This document shows positions 1 through 7,992 of a DNA stretch of 12,693 bases, one piece after another. Below the pieces are notes generated by a model, which did no database searches, was not told where the DNA came from, and saw only the letters and a program-made list of their open reading frames with translations. Source of the DNA: an uncultured Eubacteriales bacterium (GTDB lineage: Bacteria > Bacillota > Clostridia > Oscillospirales > CAG-272); the NCBI GenBank assembly GCA_934385225.1, contig CAKRPQ010000062.1, positions 1 to 12,693 on the forward strand. The letters are read 5' to 3'. Position 1 is the first letter of the stretch, and every line of letters starts with the position of its first letter. Position numbers and translations under genes: made by a program.

Positions 1-357
1 TAGCCCTTGTCGCCGCTCGCAAGCGGCGAAATGTTCTCGGCGTTTCTTTTTCCTTAGATTTTTCTTTGCGCCTGTGGCATCAAAGAAAAAGCGGAAAACG
101 GTGCTGAATATCTTCACGGCGGCAAGACGGAGGGATTGTTTCTCCGCCGAGGTGAAGTCTTGCAGTCTCCTTTAACGCCCTTTTTCTTGATGCGACAGGC
201 GCAAGAAAAAGGGCTTTGCCGAAAAAGAAGCGCCGAGAATGTTTCGCTCTCTGCGGAGAGCGACAAAAGGCTCTGCCTTTTGATTCCGCAACCTTTTGAA
301 AAAGGTTGATCAAAACTTTCAACTACGGAGGGCGAACCTTTCAACTATGGCGGGCGC
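1..357. repeat. Mosaic hairpin repeat R1, downstream of gyrA
   Basis: Non-coding spacer beyond the 3' end of gyrA, made of modules that recur in the other spacers. It holds a GC hairpin (11-28, stem GCCGCT with loop around CGCAA), a block ending CGTTTCTTTTTCC, a first C/T-rich hairpin with a 12-nt loop (about 61-101), a second one (178-189 paired with 202-213 around loop ATGCGACAGGCG), a hairpin GCTCTCTGCGGAGAGC near 246-261, a short AAAGGCTCTGCCTTT stem, and AACCTTTTGAAAAAGGTT followed by ATCAAAACTTTCA. It ends in two 22-23 bp tandem units. The first 77 bases are the exact reverse complement of the last 77 bases of the window. The small reading frames here are by-products of the repeat. It probably also acts as the 3' boundary of the gyrBA transcript, but none of the hairpins has a proper U-tract on the gyrA strand. 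Confidence 0.85.
313..356. repeat. Two 22-23 bp tandem units (ACTTTCA...GGGCG)
   Basis: Two imperfect tandem units, each containing ACTTTCA or CCTTTCA followed by AACTA, a few bases and GGGCG, run up to 4 bp before the gyrA stop codon. The same unit appears two to three times at 5236-5294. The unit follows the AACCTTTTGAAAAAGGTT hairpin module in both places, so it seems to be a terminal module of the mosaic repeat that can expand in tandem. Confidence 0.7.
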
Positions 358-361
358 TTAA

Positions 362-2830
362 TTACTCCTCTGCCTCTTCCGCCTCAGGCGCAACGCGCAC
401 TACTTTCGCGATAACCGCGTCATCATCGACCGTCATCAGCTTAACGCCCGACGCCGTTCTCGAATAAACATTGACGCTTCCTACATTCGTTCTGATTATT
501 GTTCCCTTATCCGTCATCATCATTATATCGTCATCGTCCGACACCGTAATGATTCCCGCTATAAGTCCCGTTTCGTCATTCAGTCCGTGGCACATATACC
601 CGCTGCCGCCGCGGTTCTTCATATTTCTGAAATCGTCAAACGGCGTTCTCTTTCCTTTACCCTTTTCGGTAACGGTAAGGAGCTTTTTCTCATTATCAAC
701 GATTGCAACGCCCTTTATATAGTCATCGTCTGACAATGACATTGCCTTAACGCCTCTTGCTCCTCGTCCCATAGATCTTACGTTCTGTTCGCTGAATCTG
801 ACGGCGTGACCCTCGTGCGACGCAATGATTATATCGTTATCGCCGTTCGTATGGAGAACGGAGACAAGCTCGTCGCCGTCGTCAAGTCCGAGAGCGATTT
901 TACCGCCCTTTCTCTGATACTCGAACTCGGAAAGGAGCGTTTTCTTTATAATACCGTTTCTTGTCGTCATCGTGAGGTATTCGCCCTCGCGGAATTCTTC
1001 TATTCCGACAAGAGCCGTTATCTTTTCGCCCTCGCGCAGGTCAAGAATATTCACCACGTTCGTACCCTTTGCCGTTCTCGACGCTTCGGGTATTCTGTAC
1101 GCCTTTACCGTATAGACGCGTCCCGTATTCGTAAAGAGCATAAGGTAGGAATGAGAGTTCATGACCTCTACTTTATCAATGAAGTCGTCCTCTTTTGTCG
1201 TAATACCTATCTTGCCCATACCGCCGCGGTTCTGCGACGCGTAGGAATCGACGTTCTGACGTTTGATATAGCCCGAATTTGTCATTGTGATAACGCAGGT
1301 ATGTCTGTCGATAAGGTCTTCAAGGTCTATTTCCTCCTCCGCTTCGACAATATCGGTTCTTCTGTCGTCGCCGAAGCGGTTTGCTATCTCCTCCATCTCG
1401 TTTTTGATAATTTCCTTGACTCTGTACTCGTTTTTGAGTATATCTTCAAGGTCTGCGATAAGAATTTCCAGCTTTGCAAGCTCGTCCTCAACCTTTTTCG
1501 TTTCAAGCCCCGTGAGTTTACCGAGCGTCATATCGACGATTGCCTGCGACTGCGGGTCGGAGAGTCCGAAGCGCTCCATAAGTCTCTGTTTTGAGTGCGG
1601 TATCGACTCCGAGGTTTTCATTATTTCGACAACCTCGTCGATATTCTCTATCGCCACCTTATAGCCTTCAAGTATATGCGCTCTTGCGAGAGCCTTATCG
1701 AGATCGAACTTCGTTCTTCTCTTGATTACCTGTTCCTCATGCGCGATATAGAGGTCAAGGATCTCGGAGAGAGAGAGTATTTTCGGCTCGCCGCCGACAA
1801 GCGCGAGCATATTTATCGCGCAGGTGTCTTCAAGCTGTGTATATTTATAGAGCTGATTAAGTATAACCTGTGCGTTTGCGTCGCGTCTGTACTCAACGAC
1901 TATTCTCATACCGTCCTTGCCCGACTCGTCGCGCAGATCGGTAATGCCCTCTATCTTCTTATCCTTTACGAGGTTTCCGATAGACTCGCAGAGCATACTC
2001 TTATTTACCATATAGGGGATTTCGGTGAAGATTATTCTGCGTTTTTCGTCCTCTATCTCCGCCTTTGCGCGCACCATAACGCGACCTTTACCCGTTCTGT
2101 AAGCGTCGATGATACCGCGCGTGCCGTATATCGTTGCCGCAGTCGGGAAATCGGGACCTTTTATGAACTGCATAAGCTCTTCAAGTGTACAGTCGGGGTG
2201 GTCTATTCTGTAAGACGTCGCGCCGACGACTTCACGGAGGTTATGCGGGGGTATATTAGTCGCCATACCGACGGCGATACCGATAGAACCGTTCACGAGG
2301 AGGTTCGGGAACTTCGACGGGAGAACGGTAGGTTCTTTCAGCTTATTATCGAAGTTGGGGACAAAATCGACGACGTTCTTCTCTATATCCTTCATCATAT
2401 AGTCGGCGATGCGGGACATTCTCGCCTCGGTATAACGGTAAGCGGCTGCGCCGTCGCCGTCAACCGAACCGAAGTTACCCTGACCGTCGATAAGAACGTA
2501 GCGGAGCGAGAAATCCTGCGCCATACGCACCATTGTGCCGTAGACGGAGGAGTCGCCGTGCGGGTGATAGCGACCGAGCACGTTACCGACGGTCGTCGCC
2601 GACTTGCGGTAAGGCTTATCGTGCGTCAGGTTATCCTCGTACATAGCGTAGAGGATACGTCTCTGAACGGGCTTCATACCGTCTCTCGCGTCGGGAAGTG
2701 CGCGGCTCGTGATAACGCTCATCGCGTATTCGATAAAGGACTTTTTAACTTCCTTTTCGATATTTATGTCAACTATTTTCTGATCCTCGAAAAGTATATC
2801 CTTTTCGGAATATTCACTGCTCTTTGCCAA
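362..2830 (-). CDS. gyrA: DNA gyrase subunit A
   Basis: Breaks, passes and reseals DNA in the gyrase A2B2 tetramer, introducing negative supercoils and relieving positive supercoils ahead of forks. The protein has 822 residues, normal for the family. The N-terminal breakage-reunion domain has the winged-helix QRDR segment HPHGDSSVYGTM (90-100), the catalytic tyrosine Y133 in YRYTEARMS, and GSIGIAVGMATNIPPHN (181-197). A coiled-coil arm spans about 370-490. The C-terminal beta-pinwheel follows and ends in an acidic tail (EAEEAEE). The GyrA box reads QNRGGMG (533-539), degenerate against Q(R/K)RGG(R/K)G. The start is TTG at 2830-2828, with AGAAAGGA about 9 nt upstream; the next in-frame Met (residue 37) lies inside the conserved YAMSVITSRALPDARDG block and would be too late. 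It lies 36 bp after gyrB, so it is almost certainly co-transcribed. ParC is unlikely, given the GyrA-type pinwheel and the gyrB neighbour. Residue G98 stands where E. coli has D87. Confidence 0.98.
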   Translation of the reverse strand: MAKSSEYSEKDILFEDQKIVDINIEKEVKKSFIEYAMSVITSRALPDARDGMKPVQRRILYAMYEDNLTHDKPYRKSATTVGNVLGRYHPHGDSSVYGTMVRMAQDFSLRYVLIDGQGNFGSVDGDGAAAYRYTEARMSRIADYMMKDIEKNVVDFVPNFDNKLKEPTVLPSKFPNLLVNGSIGIAVGMATNIPPHNLREVVGATSYRIDHPDCTLEELMQFIKGPDFPTAATIYGTRGIIDAYRTGKGRVMVRAKAEIEDEKRRIIFTEIPYMVNKSMLCESIGNLVKDKKIEGITDLRDESGKDGMRIVVEYRRDANAQVILNQLYKYTQLEDTCAINMLALVGGEPKILSLSEILDLYIAHEEQVIKRRTKFDLDKALARAHILEGYKVAIENIDEVVEIMKTSESIPHSKQRLMERFGLSDPQSQAIVDMTLGKLTGLETKKVEDELAKLEILIADLEDILKNEYRVKEIIKNEMEEIANRFGDDRRTDIVEAEEEIDLEDLIDRHTCVITMTNSGYIKRQNVDSYASQNRGGMGKIGITTKEDDFIDKVEVMNSHSYLMLFTNTGRVYTVKAYRIPEASRTAKGTNVVNILDLREGEKITALVGIEEFREGEYLTMTTRNGIIKKTLLSEFEYQRKGGKIALGLDDGDELVSVLHTNGDNDIIIASHEGHAVRFSEQNVRSMGRGARGVKAMSLSDDDYIKGVAIVDNEKKLLTVTEKGKGKRTPFDDFRNMKNRGGSGYMCHGLNDETGLIAGIITVSDDDDIMMMTDKGTIIRTNVGSVNVYSRTASGVKLMTVDDDAVIAKVVRVAPEAEEAEE

Positions 2831-2866
2831 TTTTATGTTTCCTTTCTCTTATATCTTCTGTCGCTG

Positions 2867-4813
2867 TCAGATGTCGAGGTTTTCGGCATACTTCGCGTTT
2901 TCCTGAATGAACACTCTTCTCGGCTCTACCTTATCTCCCATAAGGACGGAGAAGATATTGTCGCACGCGATAGCGTCTTCAAGTGTTGCGCGGAGGATAG
3001 TTCTCGTTTTCGGATCCATTGTCGTTTCCCAGAGCTGATCGTAGTTCATTTCACCGAGACCTTTATAGCGGCTCGCCTCGGCGTTTGAGCCGAGTTCTTC
3101 AAGGTACTTTGCCTTTTCTTCCTCGGTGTAGGCGTATCTGACCTGTTTGCCCTTGAAGACCTTATAAAGCGGCGGCTGTGCGAAGAAGATATGCCCCTCT
3201 TCGATAAGCGGGCGCATATAGCGATAGAAGAATGTAAGAAGAAGTATTCTTATGTGCGAGCCGTCTACATCGGCATCTGCCATAATGATTATCTTGCCGT
3301 AGCGGAGCTTTGAAATATCGAAATTTTCTCTGCCTATACCGCAGCCGAGAGCCTGTATTATCGGCGTCAGCGACTGGTTTATATAAACGCTCGCCTCGCG
3401 GCTCTTTTCGACGTTCAGCACTTTACCGCGCAAAGGCAGGATAGCCTGGAAACGGCTGTCTCTTCCCTGTTTTGCCGAGCCTCCCGCGGAGTCTCCCTCG
3501 ACGAGATACAGCTCTGTGAGCGAAGCGTTTCTCTCCTGGCAGTCGGCGAGTTTACCGGGCATAGAACCGCTTTCAAGGAAGCCTTTTCTTCTCGTTGCCT
3601 CTCTCGCCTTTCTTGCCGCCTCTCTTGCTCTTGTCGCCTCGACGCATTTTTCTATTATTGACTTGCCGACGGCAGGATTTTCTTCAAGAAATTCCGAGAA
3701 TTTCGTCGTTACGAGGTTATAAACGAACGGTCTCATCTCGCTGTTACCGAGTTTACCTTTCGTCTGTCCCTCGAACTGTGCGTCGGTGAGCTTTACGGAG
3801 ATAACGGCGGTCAGACCCTCGCGGACGTCCTCGCCCGAAAGGTTTTTATCGTCGTTTTTAAGCAGACCTTTTGCGCGCCCGTAGTCGTTCAGAACCTTTG
3901 TAATCGCTGTTTTGAAGCCTATATCGTGCGTACCGCCCTCTATCGTATGGATATTGTTCGCAAAGGAAATTATCGTCTCGTAATAGGAGGTGCTGTACTG
4001 CATTGCGACCTCTGCGACGTAGTTATCCTTTTCGTTTTTCATATAAATGACCTGCGGGTGAATGGGATCGTCCGTTTTTTGGGAGTTTAAGTATTCGACA
4101 AAGGAGCTTATACCGCCCTCGTACATAAGATCGTCCTCGCGCGCGGGTTCTACCCTCTCGTCGCGAAGGCTGATATTGAGTCCCGCGTTGAGGAAAGCCT
4201 GTTCGCGGAGTCTCGCAAGGAGAGTTTCGTAGTTAAAAACGGTAGTCTCGGTGAATATTTCGGCATCGGGCTTGAACGTAACGAAAAGACCGTGTTTATC
4301 CGTCGGACCCTCTTCCTTAAATGGTCTTGCGACCTTACCGCGCTCGAAGCGTTCTGTATATCTGTGACCCTCATGGCAGTTATCGACCTCGACCCATTCG
4401 GAGAGCGCGTTTACGACAGACGCGCCGACGCCGTGCAGACCGCCCGAAAAGCGATAGCCGTCGCCGCCGAATTTACCGCCCGCGTGGAGGACCGTATAAA
4501 CGACTTCAAGCGTCGGGATACCCATTTTCGGGTGAATATTTGAGGGGATACCGCGTCCGTTATCGCGGACGGAGATAGAATTATCCTTATTTATCGTGAC
4601 TTCTATTCTCGTACAAACGCCTGCGAGAGCCTCGTCGATAGAGTTATCGACTATTTCGTAGACGAGGTGATGCAGACCCCTTTCGGAGGTTGAGCCGATA
4701 TACATACCGGGACGTTTTCTGACGGCTTCAAGTCCTTCGAGAACCTGTATCTGGCTTTCGTCATAGACGTGTTCTTCGTGTTTTGGGGTGTTTTCGTTTT
4801 CGATATTTTCCAT
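2867..4813 (-). CDS. gyrB: DNA gyrase subunit B
   Basis: ATPase subunit of gyrase; ATP-driven dimerisation powers strand passage by GyrA. The protein is 648 residues from the chosen start. The GHKL ATPase domain shows the catalytic Glu in YEIVDNSIDEA (E53, with D56 and N57), DNGRGIP (84-90) and GGLHGVG (124-130); the transducer has QTKGKLGN (350-357) with the ATP-contact Lys K352. The TOPRIM domain has EGDSAGG (439-445) and DADVDG (513-518) for metal binding, and PLRGKVLNVEKS for the drug/DNA region. The C-terminus has the usual RYKGLGEMN and FIQENA. The frame is open to an ATG at 4906, but the ATG at 4813 has GGAAAGGA 7 nt upstream and matches the family's N-terminus, while the extra 31 residues read through the leader and the parS-like site. 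The short type without the E. coli insertion is normal for Bacillota. A promoter in the 4870-4925 leader is plausible but weak. Confidence 0.98.
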   Translation of the reverse strand: MENIENENTPKHEEHVYDESQIQVLEGLEAVRKRPGMYIGSTSERGLHHLVYEIVDNSIDEALAGVCTRIEVTINKDNSISVRDNGRGIPSNIHPKMGIPTLEVVYTVLHAGGKFGGDGYRFSGGLHGVGASVVNALSEWVEVDNCHEGHRYTERFERGKVARPFKEEGPTDKHGLFVTFKPDAEIFTETTVFNYETLLARLREQAFLNAGLNISLRDERVEPAREDDLMYEGGISSFVEYLNSQKTDDPIHPQVIYMKNEKDNYVAEVAMQYSTSYYETIISFANNIHTIEGGTHDIGFKTAITKVLNDYGRAKGLLKNDDKNLSGEDVREGLTAVISVKLTDAQFEGQTKGKLGNSEMRPFVYNLVTTKFSEFLEENPAVGKSIIEKCVEATRAREAARKAREATRRKGFLESGSMPGKLADCQERNASLTELYLVEGDSAGGSAKQGRDSRFQAILPLRGKVLNVEKSREASVYINQSLTPIIQALGCGIGRENFDISKLRYGKIIIMADADVDGSHIRILLLTFFYRYMRPLIEEGHIFFAQPPLYKVFKGKQVRYAYTEEEKAKYLEELGSNAEASRYKGLGEMNYDQLWETTMDPKTRTILRATLEDAIACDNIFSVLMGDKVEPRRVFIQENAKYAENLDI

Positions 4814-4850
4814 TTTATGTTCCTTTCCTTGCGGATTTTTTACTTTTTTA

Positions 4851-4866
4851 TGTTTCACATGAAACA
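4851..4866. promoter_or_regulatory. parS: parS-like ParB/Spo0J binding site
   Basis: The 16-mer TGTTTCACATGAAACA matches the Bacillota parS consensus TGTTNCACGTGAAACA at every position except one (A for G at the ninth). It lies 37 bp upstream of the gyrB start codon, about 3.5 kb from the oriC core, which is where parS sites cluster. In cells with ParB it would nucleate ParB loading and SMC recruitment for origin segregation. parA and parB are not in the window, so function is inferred from the motif and its position. Confidence 0.6.
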
Positions 4867-4929
4867 TCGGGGTTTTATATAATTTTTTGGGGTGTTGCGA
4901 ACTCATTTAGCAAAACGACATCCCGCGAT

Positions 4930-5075
4930 TAGGCTCCCTTGTGTAAAGGGATGCTGTCAGTGGCGAAAGTGTAGCAATGAAGTTTCCGAAATTCACTGTT
5001 TCGCCACCGAAAAATCCATTCGGATTTTTCCAACGTTAAACCGTAATTCGGTGTGACTGAGGGATTGTCTCTCCG
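4930..5075. repeat. 146-bp perfect direct repeat, copy 1
   Basis: This block is identical base for base to 8868-9013, in the same orientation. It looks like the short module at 5299-5350 (AGGCTCCCTTGTGTAAAGGG ... TGAGGGATTGT) with an insertion of about 95 bp in its second hairpin. It is dense in stems: GTGGCGAAA pairs with TTTCGCCAC, and GAAAAATCC-ATTC-GGATTTTTC forms a perfect 9-bp stem with a four-base loop. No reading frame with a start signal runs through it. Confidence 0.9.
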
Positions 5076-5350
5076 TTGACGGAAGTCGTGCAGCGCCCTT
5101 TTCCGCTTTTTCTTTGATGCGACAGGCGCAAAGAAAAAGCTAACAAAAAGAAAGCGCCGAGATAATTTCTCCGTCTGCGGACGGCGACCAAGGCTCTGCC
5201 TTTGGAATCCGCAAGCCTTTGAAAAGGCTTGACCTAAACTTTCAATCAAAGGCGGGCGAAACTTTCACATAAGGCGAGCGAAACTTTCACTATCTTTTAG
5301 GCTCCCTTGTGTAAAGGGAGCTGTCACCGTAAGGTGACTGAGGGATTGTT
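5076..5350. repeat. Mosaic hairpin repeat R2, gyrB-remB spacer
   Basis: Remainder of the 539-bp spacer between remB and gyrB. Modules in order are: GCTTTTTCTTTG (5105-5116) and CAAAGAAAAAGC (5129-5140) around the loop ATGCGACAGGCG; CCGTCTGCGGACGG (about 5171-5185); CAAGGCTCTGCCTTTGG; AAGCCTTTGAAAAGGCTT followed by GACCTAAACTTTCA; tandem units (5236-5294); and a compact two-hairpin module at 5299-5350 (GCTCCCTT/AAGGGAGC and GTCACC-GTAA-GGTGAC). The last module ends 2 bp from the remB stop codon, so it may form the 3' boundary of the dnaN-recF-remB transcript, but there is no U-tract on that strand. Confidence 0.85.
5236..5294. repeat. Tandem 22-24 bp units, second site
   Basis: Two full units and one partial unit (AAACTTTCA, a few bases, GGCGGGCG or GGCGAGCG, then AAACTTTCAC) stand in tandem. 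They match the units at 313-356 next to gyrA and sit in the same place relative to the AAGCC...GGCTT hairpin module. Confidence 0.7.
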
Positions 5351-5352
5351 TC

Positions 5353-5637
5353 TCACGTCTCCTCTATTCCCTTTTTTATCCGTCCCGCGAGCGCCGCCGT
5401 CGAGAGCTGCGACAGGCAAACTTTATATTTTCCTCTATCCGCAAAATCACTCTCTCTATCCGAATAAACTATAAACGATTTAGGCAAATCTTCCGTCGCA
5501 AGCTCGCAAAGTCCGTCTCTCTCGGCTTCCCGCAGATACTTTTTCGTCGTCTCCGACATTTGTCTGTTATCCATATCGAAAATGCCGATTATATTCTTTT
5601 CTCTTATTATCTTTTTTTGTCCCGCGTGGAGATACAT
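5353..5637 (-). CDS. remB: RemB-like small regulator (DUF370 / YaaB family)
   Basis: A 94-residue protein starting MYLHAGQKKIIREKNIIGIF. This resembles the opening of B. subtilis RemB (MYIHLG...DIVGIFD), and the pattern continues with a PKSFIVYSD strand and a C-terminal LSQLSTAALAGR segment that matches RemB's LSSSTLKKR region. In B. subtilis RemA and RemB promote expression of biofilm matrix genes; RemA is a DNA-binding ring protein, and RemB's own biochemical role is less clear. Position supports the call: the gene starts 2 nt after the recF stop, as in the common order recF-remB-gyrB. GGAGG lies about 7 nt before the ATG, inside the recF 3' end, so translation is probably coupled. It is somewhat longer than B. 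subtilis RemB (about 81 residues). Family membership is fairly sure; the regulatory target here is unknown. Confidence 0.85.
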   Translation of the reverse strand: MYLHAGQKKIIREKNIIGIFDMDNRQMSETTKKYLREAERDGLCELATEDLPKSFIVYSDRESDFADRGKYKVCLSQLSTAALAGRIKKGIEET

Positions 5638-5639
5638 CT

Positions 5640-6746
5640 CTAAACCTCCGTATATCTTCCCTTTTCGACCTCTATTATCTTCGCGTTTCCGAAATCCGTT
5701 CTCTCACAGGTCGTTATTATCACCTGTCTGTCGCACACTCTGCCGAGCAGATAAGCGCGTCTCCTCTCGTCAAGTTCACTAAGAACGTCGTCAAGGAGCA
5801 GAACGGGATTATCGCCCGTCTCTTCGAGGCATATATCGCCCTCCGCGAGCTTCATCGCAATGGCAAGGCTTCTCTGCTGTCCCTGCGAGGCGAAAAGGCG
5901 CGAGCTTTTTCCGTTTATTTTTATATCTATATCGTCCTTATGGACGCCGTAAAGCGTTGAACCCGCCCTTATTTCCCTATCGACGTTTTCGGTTAAGAGA
6001 GCGAGGTATTTTCTCTCCGTTTCCTCTTTATCGGCGTAGCTTTCCTGTTTTGACGAGCCCAGATATTCGATTTCGGTCTTTTCTCTGTCTCCCGACATTT
6101 CGCGGAAAGCCTCCGACACTTTTTTTTCGACCTTTTTTATATAGATTTCTCTGAAAGAAGCCACAGTCGCCGCCTCGTGCGCGAGCTGTTCCGACCAAAG
6201 GTCTATCGTCGCCTTAAAGGTTTTCATATCGTCCTCGGCGTTTCTTATTAGGCGATTTCTCTCCTCGAGAATATTTGCGTAGCGTCGCAGAGAATTAAGG
6301 TAAACGGGTCTGAACTGCGAAATTGCGACATCAAGATAGCCGCGGCGCATTGACGGACCGTCCTTTATTATCGAAAGGTGTTCGGGGCAGAAAAGCACCG
6401 CGCGGAACGTTCCTATCATTTCCGAGAGGCGGTTTATCTTAACGCCGTTCACTTCTATTCTGCGTCGTTTTCCTTTTTGCATGGCGACGGAAATCTTCTG
6501 AACATCGCTCCTTGCGTTATCCTTAAAGAAGATCGCCGCCGACGCTTTTTCCCTGCCGAACCCGATTATTTCCTCTTCTTTTGCCCCGCGGAAGCTCTTG
6601 CCGAGCGCGAAAAGGTATATAGCTTCGAGCATATTTGTTTTGCCCTCCGCGTTGCCGCCGACAAGGACGTTCACGCCGTCCGAAAACTCTACCTCCGCGT
6701 GTTCGATATTTCTGAAACCCGTCAGCTCGGTCTTTTTACATATCAT
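5640..6746 (-). CDS. recF: DNA replication and repair protein RecF
   Basis: SMC/ABC-like ATPase that, with RecO and RecR, helps load RecA at single-strand gaps and stalled forks. It has 368 residues, the usual length. Visible motifs are Walker A GGNAEGKTN (30-38, K36), the family block PEHLSIIKDGPSMRRGYLD (121-139), the ABC signature SQGQQRS (287-293) and Walker B LLLDDVLSELD (316-326). The ABC signature and Walker B spacing separate it from long-coiled SMC proteins. It starts 21 bp after dnaN. The ATG has no good Shine-Dalgarno directly before it, and the nearest GAAGGA lies inside the dnaN stop region, so reinitiation after dnaN translation is likely. The S4-domain gene yaaA, which often lies between dnaN and recF in Bacillota, is absent. 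recF abuts remB and is presumably in one transcript with dnaN and remB. Confidence 0.97.
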   Translation of the reverse strand: MICKKTELTGFRNIEHAEVEFSDGVNVLVGGNAEGKTNMLEAIYLFALGKSFRGAKEEEIIGFGREKASAAIFFKDNARSDVQKISVAMQKGKRRRIEVNGVKINRLSEMIGTFRAVLFCPEHLSIIKDGPSMRRGYLDVAISQFRPVYLNSLRRYANILEERNRLIRNAEDDMKTFKATIDLWSEQLAHEAATVASFREIYIKKVEKKVSEAFREMSGDREKTEIEYLGSSKQESYADKEETERKYLALLTENVDREIRAGSTLYGVHKDDIDIKINGKSSRLFASQGQQRSLAIAMKLAEGDICLEETGDNPVLLLDDVLSELDERRRAYLLGRVCDRQVIITTCERTDFGNAKIIEVEKGRYTEV

Positions 6747-6767
6747 AAAATCTTATTTAAGACTTTA

Positions 6768-7931
6768 TCAATCCTTCATTCTTACGGGCAGGAGCATATA
6801 AAGCTCGCTCATATCCGTCTCGCCGCCGACAGGCTCTACGTTCATGCTTGTGAGAGGTGTTGAGAGCGAAAGGAGAACCTTTTCGGTGTCGCAGGCTCTT
6901 ATAGAATCCATAAGATATCTGTTGTTGAATGCGATAAGAATATCTTCACCCTCGTGAACGACCGGAATTTCCTCGTAGGAGCTTCCGTTTGTCGAAACGG
7001 CGGAGATCTGAATATTTTCGCCCTCTATATTGAGCTTAACGTGCGAACGGACGCTGCCCGCTATTTTTTCTTCCGTAATAAGAGCGGCTCTTTCAAGCGC
7101 TCTCATTATCTTTTCCTTGCTTACCTCTACCTTTATCTTCTGTTCGGGTCTTATTATTCTGTCGTAGTCGATGTATTCGCCCTCTATAAGGCGCGAGAAG
7201 AACACGATGTCGCCTATTTCGAATACGATGTTCTTTCTCATAAGGTAAATGCGGGTCATTTTTTCGTTCTTGTCCTTTTCGCCGTCGGAGAGGAGCTTCA
7301 TAAGCTCGGCGACTGTCTTGACGGGAAGAATGAACGAATATCTGATAAATCTGTCCTCTTCGTTGCCTTTTTTAATGTCGGACTTTTTGACGCATTTTGC
7401 GAGCTTGAAGCCGTCGCAGGAGACTATCATAAAATTGTCGTCCTCAACGTGAATGTAGCAGCCGTTAAGGACTACTCTCTGATCCTGCTGTGCCATTGCG
7501 TAATATGTTTTGGCGAACATTTTGCGAAGGAATCCCTCGGAGATGTAGAAGCCCATTTCGCTTTTAAGAGCGGGAACGTCGGGAAAATCGTCGCCGTCGA
7601 GAGCCTTTATGCTGAAAGTGGATTTGCCGCTTTTTATCGTAGCGCAGAGCTTGTTGTCAACGGTGAGAGTGACGTTTTCGTCCTCCATAACCTGTAAAGT
7701 CTTGAAGAATTTCTGTGCGTTTATAACGAAACAGCCTTCTTCTTCGACGTCGGCTTCCATATCGGTTCTCATACCCTTTTCGAGGTCGTAGGTGGTGAGA
7801 GTAACGAGAGAAGGTTTTTTTGCCTCTATTAATATACCGTCGACTGCGGGATTGGTTGAGTTGCCGCCGACGGTAGCCATAAGAGGAGAAACGACGTCGG
7901 CAGCCTCTTTGCGGTTGAAGATGATTTTCAT
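6768..7931 (-). CDS. dnaN: DNA polymerase III beta subunit (sliding clamp)
   Basis: The clamp dimer encircles DNA and tethers polymerase III and many repair proteins. The protein is 387 residues, slightly longer than the common 366-380. Three repeated clamp folds are expected; the sequence shows the family pattern with ALDGDDFPDVP near 113-123, MAQQDQRVVLNGCYIHV near 146-162 and the C-terminal YMLLPVRM motif typical of beta clamps. The ATG has AAAGGA (7942-7947 on the other strand) 10 nt upstream. It is the first gene after oriC on the minus strand and leads dnaN-recF-remB. No clear -35/-10 pair is visible in the 60 bp before it, so it may be read from a distant dnaA promoter through oriC or from a weak promoter of its own. 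Confidence 0.97.
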   Translation of the reverse strand: MKIIFNRKEAADVVSPLMATVGGNSTNPAVDGILIEAKKPSLVTLTTYDLEKGMRTDMEADVEEEGCFVINAQKFFKTLQVMEDENVTLTVDNKLCATIKSGKSTFSIKALDGDDFPDVPALKSEMGFYISEGFLRKMFAKTYYAMAQQDQRVVLNGCYIHVEDDNFMIVSCDGFKLAKCVKKSDIKKGNEEDRFIRYSFILPVKTVAELMKLLSDGEKDKNEKMTRIYLMRKNIVFEIGDIVFFSRLIEGEYIDYDRIIRPEQKIKVEVSKEKIMRALERAALITEEKIAGSVRSHVKLNIEGENIQISAVSTNGSSYEEIPVVHEGEDILIAFNNRYLMDSIRACDTEKVLLSLSTPLTSMNVEPVGGETDMSELYMLLPVRMKD

Positions 7932-7992
7932 AATATATAATTCCTTTCGTGAAAAGATAGAATTTTCGTGAGATTAAATTATTTTAATGTTA

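Noticed and set aside
80..344. Two small minus-strand reading frames in R1
   Set aside because: They run through hairpin modules and resemble the frames in R2 only because the DNA repeats; they have no ribosome binding site and different frames of the same repeat are open.
806..3088. Long plus-strand frames opposite gyrA and gyrB
   Set aside because: They are antisense shadows of two highly conserved genes; the minus-strand products contain all catalytic motifs.
4814..4906. GyrB start at the upstream ATG (4906)
   Set aside because: The 31 extra residues read through the parS-like site and the Shine-Dalgarno of the 4813 start and do not look like GyrB.
4870..4925. gyrB promoter (TTCGCA, 16 bp, TATAAA on the minus strand)
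   Set aside because: Both hexamers are too far from consensus to annotate, although some promoter in this stretch is likely.
4929..5249. 106-codon minus-strand frame in R2
   Set aside because: It covers the 146-bp repeat and the hairpin modules; codon content is that of the palindromes and no start signal is seen.
5299..5350. Rho-independent terminator after remB
   Set aside because: The two stems are strong, but on the remB strand they are followed by CTAAAAG and not by a U-run; kept as a repeat module only.
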